DNA of 64,000 bases from SHVZ01 sp041906305 (GTDB taxonomy: Bacteria > Pseudomonadota > Alphaproteobacteria > SHVZ01), in NCBI GenBank assembly GCA_041906305.1, contig JAYRJL010000008.1:124001-188000 (forward strand), in the 5' to 3' direction. How positions within the stretch are numbered: the stretch's first letter is position 1; each line of letters opens with the position of its first letter. Positions 25,705-35,617 of the stretch are shown here, piece by piece. The notes beneath the pieces are model-generated. The model saw only the letters and a program-made list of their open reading frames with translations. It ran no database searches and had not been told where the DNA came from. Position numbers and translations under genes: made by a program.

Positions 25705-26559
25705 ATGTCGCTCGATCGCGTCCTGCACGCGCTGGCCGGAGGGAAGCCCTACTTCCCGCCCGGCCTCTTCGGCATCCAGAGCTCGGCCGAACGCTACATC
25801 TACATGCAGGCGACCGTGCATCTGCTCTCGCAGATCCGGCGTGGTCAGGCGCTTCGCATCCTGGAGATCGGTTCCTGGGTCGGGGCTTCGGCGCTGACCT
25901 GGCTCGACGCGCTCGACCGCTATGCCGAGGGCAAGGGCGAGGTCTGGTGCTGCGACCTCTGGGAGCCCTATCTCGAAGTCACGCCGGAACGGGCGGCCCA
26001 CGCGTCGGGTCCGCTGCCGGCCGAGGATGTCGGCCTGGCGATGGACGTCGCCGCTCGCGCCGGCGTCGCAGAGGCGCTGTTCGACTACAACGTCGCCCGC
26101 GCCGGCGGCAGCGGCCGGGTGATCCGCATCAAGGGCGACTCCGGCCGGGTGCTGACCGGGCTCGCCTCCGAGTCCTTCGATCTCGTCTACATCGACGGCG
26201 ACCACCGCATGGAGGCGGTGCGTCGCGACGTCGCCGAGGCCAGGCGCCTGGTCCGACGGGGCGGCATCGTCTCGGGCGACGACCTCGAGCACCAGCTGCA
26301 CGAGGTCGATGCCGATTTCGCCCGCGCCCAGACAACCGCCGACTGGCTGATGGACCCGAAGTCCGGCCAGGGCTATCACCCCGGCGTCACCGTCGCCGTC
26401 GCCGAAGGCTTCGGCCAGGTCTCGGCCTATGGCGGCTACTGGCTGATGCGGCGCGTCGGCGACGCGTTCCAGCAGGTCAGCCTCTCCGGGCAGCCGCTGC
26501 ACATTCCGCCGCATGTGCCGATCGACGCCGATCGTGCCAAGCTCAGATCCGTCATCTGA
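25705..26559 (+). CDS. Class I SAM-dependent methyltransferase (Methyltransf_24 type)
   Basis: A 284-residue cytosolic protein starting at ATG 25705, 8 bases after the CobW gene stop. The SAM-binding motif is ILEIGSWVGASALTWLDAL, and the acidic motif FDLVYIDGDHRMEAVRRDVAEA with GGIVSGDD is typical of TylF/CmcI-like enzymes. Substrate unknown. Its position between a zinc GTPase and hemB may only reflect shared transcription. Confidence 0.83.
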   Translation: MSLDRVLHALAGGKPYFPPGLFGIQSSAERYIYMQATVHLLSQIRRGQALRILEIGSWVGASALTWLDALDRYAEGKGEVWCCDLWEPYLEVTPERAAHASGPLPAEDVGLAMDVAARAGVAEALFDYNVARAGGSGRVIRIKGDSGRVLTGLASESFDLVYIDGDHRMEAVRRDVAEARRLVRRGGIVSGDDLEHQLHEVDADFARAQTTADWLMDPKSGQGYHPGVTVAVAEGFGQVSAYGGYWLMRRVGDAFQQVSLSGQPLHIPPHVPIDADRAKLRSVI

Positions 26560-26584
26560 CCGTCCCCGTCGGAGATCCCGCTCG

Positions 26585-27559
26585 ATGATCCAGCCCACCC
26601 GCCGCCTTCGCCGGCTCCGCAACTCGCCGGCGCTCCGCGACCTCATGCGCGAGACGCGGATCCATCTCGACGACCTGATCTATCCGATCTTCATCGAGGA
26701 GGAGCTGGACAAGAAGGTGCCGATCGCCGCCATGCCCGGGGTCGACCGCCATCCGGAAGCGAGCTTCGAGCAGGAGCTCGACGCGGCGAAGGCCGCAGGC
26801 ATCAAGTCGGTGATCCTGTTCGGCGTCTCCCGCCACAAGGACTCGGTCGGAAGCGACGCCTGGGCCGACAAGGGCCTCGTCTACCGCATGGTCTCGAAGG
26901 CGAAGAAGCACGCGCCGGACATGACGATCATGGCCGACATCTGCTTCTGCGAGTACACCGACCACGGCCATTGCGGCGTGCTGCACGAGGACGGCCACGT
27001 GCACAACGACATGACGCTGGAGAATCTGGCGAAGCAGTCGGTGACGGCGTGCCGGGCAGGCGTCGACGTGCTGGCGCCGTCGGCGATGATGGACGGCATG
27101 GTCGCGGCGATGCGCGAGGCGGTCGATGCCGCCGGATTCAGCCACGTGCCGATCCTCTCCTATTCGTCGAAGTTCGCGTCCGGCCTCTACGGCCCGTTCC
27201 GCGAGGCCTCCGGCGTGCGGCTCAACGGCGACCGCAAGACCTACCAAGCCGATCCCGCCAACGCGCGCGTGGCGCTGCTCGAATCCGCGCTCGACGAGGC
27301 CGAGGGCGCCGACGCGCTGATGGTGAAGCCCGGCCTCTTCTATCTGGACGTGATCCAGCGGCTCCGCGCGCAGACCCTGCTGCCGATTGGCGCCTACCAG
27401 GTGAGCGGCGAGTACGCGATGATCAAGTTCGCAGCCAAGGCCGGCGCTATCGACGAGAAGACCGTGGTGCTGGAGTCGCTGACCGCGTTCAAGCGCGCCG
27501 GCGCCGACTTCGTGCTGACCTACTTCGCCAAGGACATCAAAGGCTATCTCGGCCTCTAG
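26585..27559 (+). CDS. hemB: Delta-aminolevulinic acid dehydratase (porphobilinogen synthase), zinc type
   Basis: A 324-residue enzyme starting at ATG 26585. It condenses two 5-aminolevulinate molecules to porphobilinogen in haem synthesis. Active-site lysines are K196 (YSSKFASGLYGPFR) and K248 (LMVKPGLFYLD). Cys120, Cys122 and Cys130 in DICFCEYTDHGHCG form the zinc site, as in E. coli; many alphaproteobacterial HemB proteins have Asp there and use Mg. The gene is downstream of zur and the CobW GTPase, so its product is a plausible zinc client. Its stop codon shares CTAG with the convergent malonyl-CoA decarboxylase stop. Confidence 0.97.
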   Translation: MIQPTRRLRRLRNSPALRDLMRETRIHLDDLIYPIFIEEELDKKVPIAAMPGVDRHPEASFEQELDAAKAAGIKSVILFGVSRHKDSVGSDAWADKGLVYRMVSKAKKHAPDMTIMADICFCEYTDHGHCGVLHEDGHVHNDMTLENLAKQSVTACRAGVDVLAPSAMMDGMVAAMREAVDAAGFSHVPILSYSSKFASGLYGPFREASGVRLNGDRKTYQADPANARVALLESALDEAEGADALMVKPGLFYLDVIQRLRAQTLLPIGAYQVSGEYAMIKFAAKAGAIDEKTVVLESLTAFKRAGADFVLTYFAKDIKGYLGL

Positions 27560-28971
27560 GCCGCGGCGCCGCGCGCCTTCACCGCCGGGCTGCCGGACGC
27601 GAGCTTCCTCACCTGGCTGGAGGCCGCGATCGGGCCGCCCGAGGCGAAGGCTTCGTGGTTCGCCTCGATCTCGTCGAGGCGATAGAGGTAGTTCACCATC
27701 AGCCCGGCCGACTCCTTCATGCCCTTGGTCGAGGTGTCGCCGAGCCAGTTGATGCGCTCGATGCGAGCCCCGTTGCCGAGATGGAATCGCGCCACCGGAT
27801 CGACCGGCTTGCCGTCGCGCTTCTCGGCAAAGAGGTAGACGGCGCCGAGACGCATCAGCGCCGGCCTGAGCGCGGGGCTGAGCTCGGGATCGCCCATCCA
27901 GGGCTGCTCGAGCAGGAGCCGCCAGTCGCCGTGCGCGTCGAGCGGGGCGCGTTCCTCGTCGGGCAGCAGCGCGTCGAGCTCGTCCTTCTTCAGTCGCCCG
28001 AGCCAACGGCGGAACCCGGGAATCGGCGAGAGCGTCGAGAAGGCGGCGAGCCGCGGGAACTGCTTCGCCAGGTCGTCGGCAACCTGCTTGATCAGGAAAT
28101 TGCCGAAGCCGATGCCGCGAAGCCCTTCCTGGGTGTTCGAGATCGAATAGAAGATCGCGGTGTCGGCCTCGCGCGGATCCTCCTGCGGCGCCGCAGGGTC
28201 CAGCAGGCGCTGAACGTTGTCGGCGATGCCCTTGACCAGGGCCACCTCGACGAAGATCAGCGGCTCGGTCGGCATCCGCGGATGGAAGAACGCATAGCAG
28301 CGGCGGTCGGCGTCGAGCCGGTTCTTGAGGTCCGCCCAGGAGCGGACGCGGTGGACGGCCTCGTACGCGGCGAGCTTCTCGAGGAGCGATGCCGGGGAGT
28401 CCCAGGTGATGCGCCGGAGCTCGAGGAAGCCGATGTCGAACCACGCCGCCAGCATCTGGCGCATGTCCTCGTCCAGGCTCGCGAGGTCGGGATCGTCGCC
28501 GACGATGTCGAGGAGCCTGGCTCGCATGTCGACCAGGAACTTGATCCCGTCGGGCAGGCTGGTGAACTGTGTCATCAGCTTGACGCGTGGCGCCACGGTC
28601 GCGGCGCGCAGCTTGCGCTCGGCCTTGATCGCGCCGGGGGTGCCGACGGCGACGCGATAGTCGCCCGCCGCCTTGACCAGCGACTCGGCGTCGAGCGCGA
28701 AGTCGGACGCCAGGATCTTGAGGAAGCGCCTGGTCCCTTCCGGCGACAGCGTCAGGAAGGTCCGACCCAGCGACGCCGCCCGCGCCCGCGCCGAGACCTC
28801 GCCCCCTTTCGCCTCCAGGCAGTCGCGAAACTGCGCCTTGAGCAGCTCGGCCTCATCGCCGGCGATGTCCGGATCGCGCAGCGTGCGCTCGGCGAGTCCG
28901 GTGCGTTCCGCCAGGTCGCGCCAGACGGAGGTCAGGTTGGCAAGGGTGCGGTCGAGAAAGGTCGTCGCCAT
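27556..28971 (-). CDS. Malonyl-CoA decarboxylase
   Basis: A 471-residue enzyme of the MCD family that converts malonyl-CoA to acetyl-CoA and CO2. An N-terminal helical bundle (about 1-170) precedes the GNAT-like catalytic domain, with CYAFFHPRMPTEPLIFVEVAL (His and Glu) and FYSISNTQEGLRGIGFGNFLIKQV (Ser). Length matches bacterial MatA/MCD. It is not next to malonate transport or malonyl-CoA synthetase genes here. Ends convergently with hemB, the two TAG stops overlapping in a single CTAG. Confidence 0.93.
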   Translation of the reverse strand: MATTFLDRTLANLTSVWRDLAERTGLAERTLRDPDIAGDEAELLKAQFRDCLEAKGGEVSARARAASLGRTFLTLSPEGTRRFLKILASDFALDAESLVKAAGDYRVAVGTPGAIKAERKLRAATVAPRVKLMTQFTSLPDGIKFLVDMRARLLDIVGDDPDLASLDEDMRQMLAAWFDIGFLELRRITWDSPASLLEKLAAYEAVHRVRSWADLKNRLDADRRCYAFFHPRMPTEPLIFVEVALVKGIADNVQRLLDPAAPQEDPREADTAIFYSISNTQEGLRGIGFGNFLIKQVADDLAKQFPRLAAFSTLSPIPGFRRWLGRLKKDELDALLPDEERAPLDAHGDWRLLLEQPWMGDPELSPALRPALMRLGAVYLFAEKRDGKPVDPVARFHLGNGARIERINWLGDTSTKGMKESAGLMVNYLYRLDEIEANHEAFASGGPIAASSQVRKLASGSPAVKARGAAA

Positions 28972-29032
28972 GAGGGAAGCTTAGCGGCGGGATGGTGACA
29001 GGCTCAATGCACTTGCGCGCGTCCGCGTTCCC

Positions 29033-29739
<707 letters not shown>

Positions 29740-29743
<4 letters not shown>

Positions 29744-30471
29744 AGCGCCATCTCCTCGCCGAGATAGACCTCGAGCACGGCAGGGTCGCGCACCACGACC
29801 TCCGGGGCGCCCTCGGCGATCTTCTCGCCGTGATGGAGCACGACGATGCGCTGCGCCAACTTCATGACCGCGCGCATGACGTGCTCGATCAGCAGGATCG
29901 TCAGGCCCTCGCGCCTGTTGAGCCCGGCCAGGATCTCGACCAGGCGGTCGCATTCGGTCGGGCGCAGGCCGGCCATCACCTCGTCGAGCAGCAGCAGCTT
30001 CGGCCCCGTCGCGAGCGCGCGCGCAACCTCGAGCCGCTTGCGGTCGGGAAGCGTCAGCGCCGAGGCCGGCTCGTCCGCCTTGTGCCCGAGGTCGAGCAAA
30101 TCGAGCACGGCCCGCGCGCGTTCCTTCGCCTCGCTGACATGCTTCGCGACGTTGAGCGCGCCGACCGCGACATTGTCGAGGACGCTCAGGCCCTGGAACG
30201 GCTTCACCACCTGGAAGGTGCGCCCGATGCCGGCGCGGCAGGCTTGGTCGGCACGGAGCCCGGTGATCTCGCGGCCGGCGAGCGTGACGCTGCCGGCATC
30301 CGGCACCATGGCGCCGGCGATCAGGTTGAAGCAGGTGGTCTTGCCGGCACCGTTCGGCCCGATCAGCGCCAGAATCTCGCGGTGGCCGACGGCGAACGAG
30401 ACGTCGGAGACGGCCTTCAGGCCGCGAAAGCTCTTCGAGAGACCGGAGACGGCGAGCAGCGGTTCAGCCAT
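29740..30471 (-). CDS. livG: Branched-chain amino acid-type ABC transporter ATPase, LivG
   Basis: A 243-residue ATPase. Walker A is LIGPNGAGKTTCFNL, the signature is ALTLPDRKRLEVARAL (the LivG-type variant of LSGGQ), Walker B is LLLLDEVMAGL and the switch is LLIEHVMRAV. Overlaps the livM stop by 8 bases upstream and livF by 4 bases downstream. The variant signature, with LTLPDRK instead of LSGGQ, is seen in other LivG-class proteins. Confidence 0.93.
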
Positions 30472-31432
30472 CGCGGCCGATCCCGAGACGGCGCGCGAGC
30501 CAGGGCCAGAGCCCTTCCGGCCGCAGCACGACGATGACGAGGAGGGCGAAGCCGTAGATCACCTGCTTGGCGCCTGGGAGCGCCAGGCCGAAGGTCTCGA
30601 GGAGCCAGGTCGCGGTCTCGCCCATCAGCGTCAGCACGAAGGCGCCGAGCACCGGCCCGAACAGCGTGCCGACGCCCCCGATGTTGGGCGCCAGGATGAT
30701 CTCGATCGAGCGCGCCATCGAGAAGATCTGCTCGGGGTACATGTTGTTGTAGTAGAAGGCGTAGAAGACGCCGCCGAGCGAGGTGAGCGCGCTCGACACC
30801 GCCACCGCCTTCAGCCGCGCGCGGAATACGTCGATGCCGGATGCCGCCGCCGCTTCCGGATCCTCGCGGATCGCGAGCCAGGCGTAGCCGAGCCGCGAGT
30901 GCAGCAGGACCCGCGCCAGCAGGAAGGCGGCCGCCGCCATCGCCAGCGCCACGTAGTAGAAGAGGACGGGCGGACCGCGAAGCCCGAGCAGGTTCACCTG
31001 GCCATGCTCGACCGGGAGGAAGAAGCCGCTCGAACCTCCCGTCCAGCCCATGTGGTCGAAGAGGATCCGCGTGAACTCGGCGAAGGCGATGGTCAGCAGC
31101 GCGAAATAGACGCCGTTGACGCGGAAGCGGAAGCCCAGCGCGCCGATGGCGACACCGGCCAGCGTCGCCACGATCGCGCCCGGCACGGCGCCGATGAGCG
31201 CCGGAATGCCGAAGGACGCGTAGAGCGACGCCGCGACATAGGCACCCAGCCCCACATAGAGGGCATGCCCCAGCGACAGCAACCCGGCGAAGCCCATCAT
31301 CACGTTCCAGGCGATGCCGAGATAGGCGAAGTGCAGGATGAGAACGAGCACGGCCAGTGGATAGGCGCCGACGATTGCCGGCGCGACCAGGAGCAGCGCC
31401 AGGAGAACGCCGAGCAATGCCCGCGCCTTCAT
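30464..31432 (-). CDS. livM: Branched-chain amino acid-type ABC transporter permease, LivM
   Basis: A 322-residue inner-membrane permease with about 9-10 hydrophobic segments. Family phrases include NVMMGFAGLLSLGHALYVGLGAYV and RVNGVYFALLTIAFAEFTRIL, plus the cytoplasmic loop RLGYAWLAIREDPEAAAASGID that contacts the ATPase. Overlaps livH upstream by 4 bases (ATGA) and livG downstream by 8 bases. Confidence 0.93.
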   Translation of the reverse strand: MKARALLGVLLALLLVAPAIVGAYPLAVLVLILHFAYLGIAWNVMMGFAGLLSLGHALYVGLGAYVAASLYASFGIPALIGAVPGAIVATLAGVAIGALGFRFRVNGVYFALLTIAFAEFTRILFDHMGWTGGSSGFFLPVEHGQVNLLGLRGPPVLFYYVALAMAAAAFLLARVLLHSRLGYAWLAIREDPEAAAASGIDVFRARLKAVAVSSALTSLGGVFYAFYYNNMYPEQIFSMARSIEIILAPNIGGVGTLFGPVLGAFVLTLMGETATWLLETFGLALPGAKQVIYGFALLVIVVLRPEGLWPWLARRLGIGRDG

Positions 31433-32292
31433 GTGCGCTTCCCCATCAGCCCTTCGGGGCGGAGCAGCAGCACGAGGATCAGGAGCCCGTAGCTGAACAA
31501 GCTCTTCAGCGAGGGCATCAAGAGGAACCCGGCCAGCGCCTCCGAGACGCCGATCAGCACGCCGCCGATCAAGGCGCCGGCCATGCTGCCGAGGCCGCCT
31601 ATGATGACGACGATGAAAGCCATCAGCGTGAACTGAAGCGAGAGGATCGGCGTCGCGTCGCGCATCAGCACGAGCAGCGTGCCCGAGGCGCCGACCAGGG
31701 CGCAGCCGAGTCCGAAGGTCAGCGCGTAGAGCTTCTTGACGTCGAGGCCGACGACCTGCGCGCCGAGCAGATTGTCGGCACAGGCGCGGATCGCGGTGCC
31801 GAGGTCGGTGAAGCGGAAGAAGAGGAAGAGCGCGCCCGCCAGCAGGATCGCCGCGCCTGCCGCATAGACGCGGACGGTGTCGAGCAGCATCGGCCCGAGC
31901 TCGAAGGAGTCGTAGGCGTAGTCGACGCGGACGTGCCGCGCATCCGGGCCGAAGGCGAGCAGCAGCCCGTTCAGCACGATCAGCGAGACCGCGACCAGAA
32001 GCATGAACTGCTCATGCTCGGGCCGGCCGATGAAGGGCTCGATCAGGTGGCGCTGCAGCGCGTAGCCGAAGGCGAAGAACGCGATGGCCGCCACCGGAAG
32101 CAGAAGCAGTGGCTCGACGCCGAGCGAGGTCGCGATCGCCCAGACCATGTACATGGACGCCACCGTCAGCTCGCCATGGGCGAAGTTGACGACGCGCACG
32201 ACGCCGAAGATCACCGAGAGGCCAAGCGCCATCAGCCCGTAGACGAGGCCGGTCAGGACGCCCGAGGCGACGATGTCGAGATAGACTTCCAA
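31429..32292 (-). CDS. livH: Branched-chain amino acid-type ABC transporter permease, LivH
   Basis: A 287-residue permease with about 8 membrane segments. Typical phrases are GLVYGLMALGLSVIFGVVRVVNFAHGEL and FGLGCALVGASGTLLVL. The start is taken as TTG 32292, because the frame further upstream runs through a GC-rich palindromic repeat and encodes nothing family-like. No strong ribosome-binding site is visible. It follows livK after a 175-base gap filled by that repeat. Confidence 0.88.
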   Translation of the reverse strand: MEVYLDIVASGVLTGLVYGLMALGLSVIFGVVRVVNFAHGELTVASMYMVWAIATSLGVEPLLLLPVAAIAFFAFGYALQRHLIEPFIGRPEHEQFMLLVAVSLIVLNGLLLAFGPDARHVRVDYAYDSFELGPMLLDTVRVYAAGAAILLAGALFLFFRFTDLGTAIRACADNLLGAQVVGLDVKKLYALTFGLGCALVGASGTLLVLMRDATPILSLQFTLMAFIVVIIGGLGSMAGALIGGVLIGVSEALAGFLLMPSLKSLFSYGLLILVLLLRPEGLMGKRT

Positions 32293-32302
32293 GTTATTCG
32301 TG

Positions 32303-32449
32303 CCCCCTCTCCCGCCGAAGGCGGGGGAGGGTTGGGGTGGGGGCGAGCGAAGCGAGGAACGATGACGCGAGGCGCGACGGTCGACGGCCTCGCGATGCTT
32401 CGCATCGCTCGCCCCCACCCTGCCCTCCCCCGCTACGCGGGAGAGGGTT
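32303..32449. repeat. GC-rich composite palindromic repeat (copy A) between livK and livH
   Basis: Two outer hairpins (CCCTCTCCCGCC with GGCGGGGGAGGG on the left; CCCTCCCCCGC with GCGGGAGAGGG on the right) flank a central inverted pair: GGGGTGGGGGCGAGCGA and TCGCTCGCCCCCACCC. The layout is that of paired REP/BIME units. Closely related modules occur at 48377-48408 and 51130-51263. It lies inside the liv operon and could attenuate or stabilise the transcript. Confidence 0.7.
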
Positions 32450-32467
32450 CCCGATAGTCACGATCGA

Positions 32468-33709
32468 CTACGCCTGGCGGCCGCGCCAGCCGGGCATCGG
32501 GAAGACCGGCTTGGCGGTCGCGGCCGAGGCCGGCAGCACAACGGTCGGCGTGCCTTTGATGTTCTGCACCGCGTTCGAGCCGATGTTGACGTTCTGGCCC
32601 TTGGCATCGAAGGCGATGGTGCCGCCGGTGATCACGTGGTCAGCGATGTCGGTCTTGCGCAGCGCCTCGGCGATCTCCTTCGGATCGCGCGAGCCGGCGC
32701 GCTTCGCCGCGTCCGCCGCCACCAGCAGCGCCTCGAAGGTGAAGCCCACGTTGAACGCCTCGACCGCGAAGCGGAGGTTCGGGAACTTCTTGGCGTAGGC
32801 GGCGCCGAGGCGCTTGGTCATCGGCGCGTTGAAGTTCGGCCAGGCGACGTTGGTCACGCAGTAGTCGGCATAGCCGCCGAGCGCCTTGAAGAACTCCTCG
32901 TCGTACATGCCGGGGCTGCCGGGGCTGATGATGCCCTTCGGCTCGTAGCGCTGCTTGACCATCTCGCGGATGAGGCGGATGGCGTCGCCGCCGCGCGTGG
33001 TCACGAGCACGAGGTCGGCGCCCGAGGCCTTGCACTTGGTGACCTCGATGGCGAGGTCCTGGGCGCGCGGGTCGTAGGCGATGTTCTCGACGATCTTGAA
33101 CGGCATGTCGAGCTTCGGGAACAGCGCGTCGATCGCCGCCCGGTTGGCCTGGCCGAAAGTGTCGTTGGCGTGGATGAAGACGGCGCTCTTCGGCGTGTGG
33201 CCGGCGGCCTTGAACATGTCCTTCATCAGGCCGAGACCGTTCCGCACCAGGTCGACCGAGGTCGGGAAGTTGCGGAAGACGTACTTGAAGCCCTGCTCGG
33301 TGATCTGCGGGGCGGCGGCGATGTTGATGACGAAGGGCACCGCCTTCTGCTCGCAGACCTGGGCAATGGCGCTCGACCCGCCGGAGTCGAAGGCGCCGAC
33401 GAGCGCGCTGCAGCCGTCGGCGATCAGCTTCTCGGCCTGGGTGCGGGCGAGGTCGACGTTGGACTCGAAGTCGAGGCTGGTGATCTCGACCCGGTGGCCG
33501 AGCTCGGCCAGGACCTCGGTCGAGATGTCGACGCCGTGCTGGCAGGCCTGCCCCGCCTGGGCGAGGTAACCGGAGCGCGGCAGCAGCACGCCGATCTTGA
33601 GAGGCTGGCCCTGGGCCGCGGCGGGGCGATAGGGGAGGGCGGCGGCGAGGCCGGCGGCGGCCGCCCCCTTGAGCATGGTGCGACGGCTCGGACGAAGGAG
33701 CTTGGTCAT
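32468..33709 (-). CDS. livK: ABC transporter substrate-binding protein, LivK/Periplas_BP_6 type
   Basis: A 413-residue periplasmic binding protein starting at ATG 33709, with a ribosome-binding site AGGAATCCCC. The N-terminus SRRTMLKGAAAAGLAAALPYR resembles a Tat signal. The mature protein begins with LKIGVLLPRSGYLAQAGQA, and the second lobe has YEPKGIISPGSPG. First gene of the liv operon. The ligand is not certain: relatives bind branched-chain amino acids, amides, urea or aromatic acids. Confidence 0.92.
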   Translation of the reverse strand: MTKLLRPSRRTMLKGAAAAGLAAALPYRPAAAQGQPLKIGVLLPRSGYLAQAGQACQHGVDISTEVLAELGHRVEITSLDFESNVDLARTQAEKLIADGCSALVGAFDSGGSSAIAQVCEQKAVPFVINIAAAPQITEQGFKYVFRNFPTSVDLVRNGLGLMKDMFKAAGHTPKSAVFIHANDTFGQANRAAIDALFPKLDMPFKIVENIAYDPRAQDLAIEVTKCKASGADLVLVTTRGGDAIRLIREMVKQRYEPKGIISPGSPGMYDEEFFKALGGYADYCVTNVAWPNFNAPMTKRLGAAYAKKFPNLRFAVEAFNVGFTFEALLVAADAAKRAGSRDPKEIAEALRKTDIADHVITGGTIAFDAKGQNVNIGSNAVQNIKGTPTVVLPASAATAKPVFPMPGWRGRQA

Positions 33710-33811
33710 GGGGATTCCTCCAAGTACCTGATATCGGGCGAAAATTACGGCCGAGTGTAGTCGGCAGGATCGCCCGCCACAAGCGAGCCGCCGCATGATA
33801 TGTAGCCGCTC

Positions 33812-35617
33812 ATGAGCGAGACCGTCAGCCGCAAGCGGCTCGGGCGCGAGAGCTGGCCGCTCTTCAAGCGCCTGCTGCGCGAGAACGTGCGACCGGAGAT
33901 CGGCTGGCTGGCCTTGGCCTTCCTCTTCATGGTCGCCGTGGCGGTCTCGACCGCCGCCCTGGCCAAGCTGATGGAACCGGTGCTGGACCAGGTCTTCACC
34001 CAGCGTGACCGCAGCCGGCTCCTTGAGGTCGCGCTTTCGGTGCTCGCGGTATTCGTCATCAAGGGCTTCGCCACCTACGGTCAGGCAGTGCTGATGAGCC
34101 GGGTGGGGCTGCGTATCGTCGCGCGCCTGCAGAACCGCGTCGTCGATCACGCGATCCGGCTGGACCTCGCCTACTTCCACAACACGCCGACGGGCACGCT
34201 GGTCAGCCGCGTCCTCTACGACACCTCGATGCTGCGCGGCATCGTCGCCAACGTGCTGACCGGCCTCGGCAAGGACCTGCTGACCCTCGTCTTCCTGGTC
34301 GGCCTGATGTTCTGGCAGGACTGGAAGCTGGCCTTCATCGCCTTCTTCGCCTTCCCGACCGCGATCTGGCCGATCCTCCGCATCGGCCGCCGTACGCGGA
34401 AGGTCTCGGCGAATACCCAGTCCGAGATGGCGGAGCTGACCACCCTGCTCTCCCAGACCTTCCAGGGCACCCGCCATGTGAAGGCCTACGGCATGGAGGC
34501 CTACGAGACCGCGCGTTCGGCCCGCCTGGTCGAGCGCGTGAGCGAGCTGATGATGAAGGCCGCCCGCATCCGCTCGGCCGGCCATCCGATCATGGAGACG
34601 CTGGGTGGCGTCGCCATCGTCGCGGTCATCCTCTATGGCGGCTGGCAGGTGATCGAGGGCGCCCGCACCACCGGCGCCTTCTTCTCCTTCGTCACCGCGC
34701 TGCTGCTGGCCTACGAGCCGATGAAGCGGCTGACCCAGCTCAACGCCGGCCTGCAGGAAGGCCTCGCCGCGGCGGAGCGCGTCTATCAGGTGCTCGACGA
34801 GCCGGCGAAGATCGTCGACAAGCCGGACGCCACGGCCCTGACGATCAGCGGCGGCGCGATCCGCTTCGAGGACGTGCGCTTCGCCTATCGCCCGGACAAG
34901 TCCGCGCTCGACGGCATCGATCTCGAGGTGCCGGCCGGCAAGACCGTGGCGCTGGTCGGCCCGTCGGGCGGCGGCAAGTCGACGATCCTGAACCTGATCC
35001 CGCGCTTCTACGACGCCGACTCCGGCCACGTCGCCATCGACGGGCAGGACGTGCGCGACGTGAAGCTGGCCTCGCTCCGCGAGAAGATCGCGCTGGTGAG
35101 CCAGGAGGTGAGCCTCTTCGACGACACCATCGGCGCCAACATCGCCTATGGCCGGCAGTCGGCGAGCGAGGAGGAGATCGTCGCCGCGGCGAAGGCCGCC
35201 CAGGCGCACGACTTCATCTCCGCGCTGCCGGAAGGATACTGGACGCGCATCGGCGAGCACGGCGTGAAGCTGTCCGGCGGCCAGCGTCAGCGCATCGCGA
35301 TCGCCCGCGCGATGCTCAAGAACGCGCCGATCCTGCTGCTCGACGAAGCGACCTCGGCGCTCGACACCGAAAGCGAGCGCCTGGTCCAGGCGGCGCTCAA
35401 GGAACTGATGCAGGGCCGCACCACGCTGCTGATCGCGCACCGGCTCTCGACCGTGATCGACGCCGACCGCATCTACGTGATCGACGGCGGACGCGTCGCC
35501 GAAGCCGGACGTCACGCCGAGCTCCTGCAGGCGGGCGGCGCCTACGCGCGCCTCTACCGCAACGCGCTGGCCGAGGACGCGATCCTCGGCGCCCCCGTCA
35601 CCGCCGCCGCGGGATGA
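33812..35617 (+). CDS. msbA: Lipid A flippase-type ABC exporter, MsbA
   Basis: A 601-residue half-transporter. Six membrane segments fill the first 330 residues. The nucleotide-binding domain has Walker A VGPSGGGKSTILNL, signature VKLSGGQRQRIAIARA, Walker B ILLLDEATSALD and switch IAHRLST. It heads a five-gene run with DUF374, waaA, lpxK and lpxL, which supports flipping of lipid A core across the inner membrane rather than drug export. Overlaps the next gene by 4 bases (ATGA). Confidence 0.94.
   Translation: MSETVSRKRLGRESWPLFKRLLRENVRPEIGWLALAFLFMVAVAVSTAALAKLMEPVLDQVFTQRDRSRLLEVALSVLAVFVIKGFATYGQAVLMSRVGLRIVARLQNRVVDHAIRLDLAYFHNTPTGTLVSRVLYDTSMLRGIVANVLTGLGKDLLTLVFLVGLMFWQDWKLAFIAFFAFPTAIWPILRIGRRTRKVSANTQSEMAELTTLLSQTFQGTRHVKAYGMEAYETARSARLVERVSELMMKAARIRSAGHPIMETLGGVAIVAVILYGGWQVIEGARTTGAFFSFVTALLLAYEPMKRLTQLNAGLQEGLAAAERVYQVLDEPAKIVDKPDATALTISGGAIRFEDVRFAYRPDKSALDGIDLEVPAGKTVALVGPSGGGKSTILNLIPRFYDADSGHVAIDGQDVRDVKLASLREKIALVSQEVSLFDDTIGANIAYGRQSASEEEIVAAAKAAQAHDFISALPEGYWTRIGEHGVKLSGGQRQRIAIARAMLKNAPILLLDEATSALDTESERLVQAALKELMQGRTTLLIAHRLSTVIDADRIYVIDGGRVAEAGRHAELLQAGGAYARLYRNALAEDAILGAPVTAAAG

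Noticed and set aside
33745..35515. Extension of the livK frame upstream across msbA on the opposite strand
   Set aside because: The livK product clearly begins at ATG 33709 with a Tat-like signal and ribosome-binding site. The extension is antisense to msbA.
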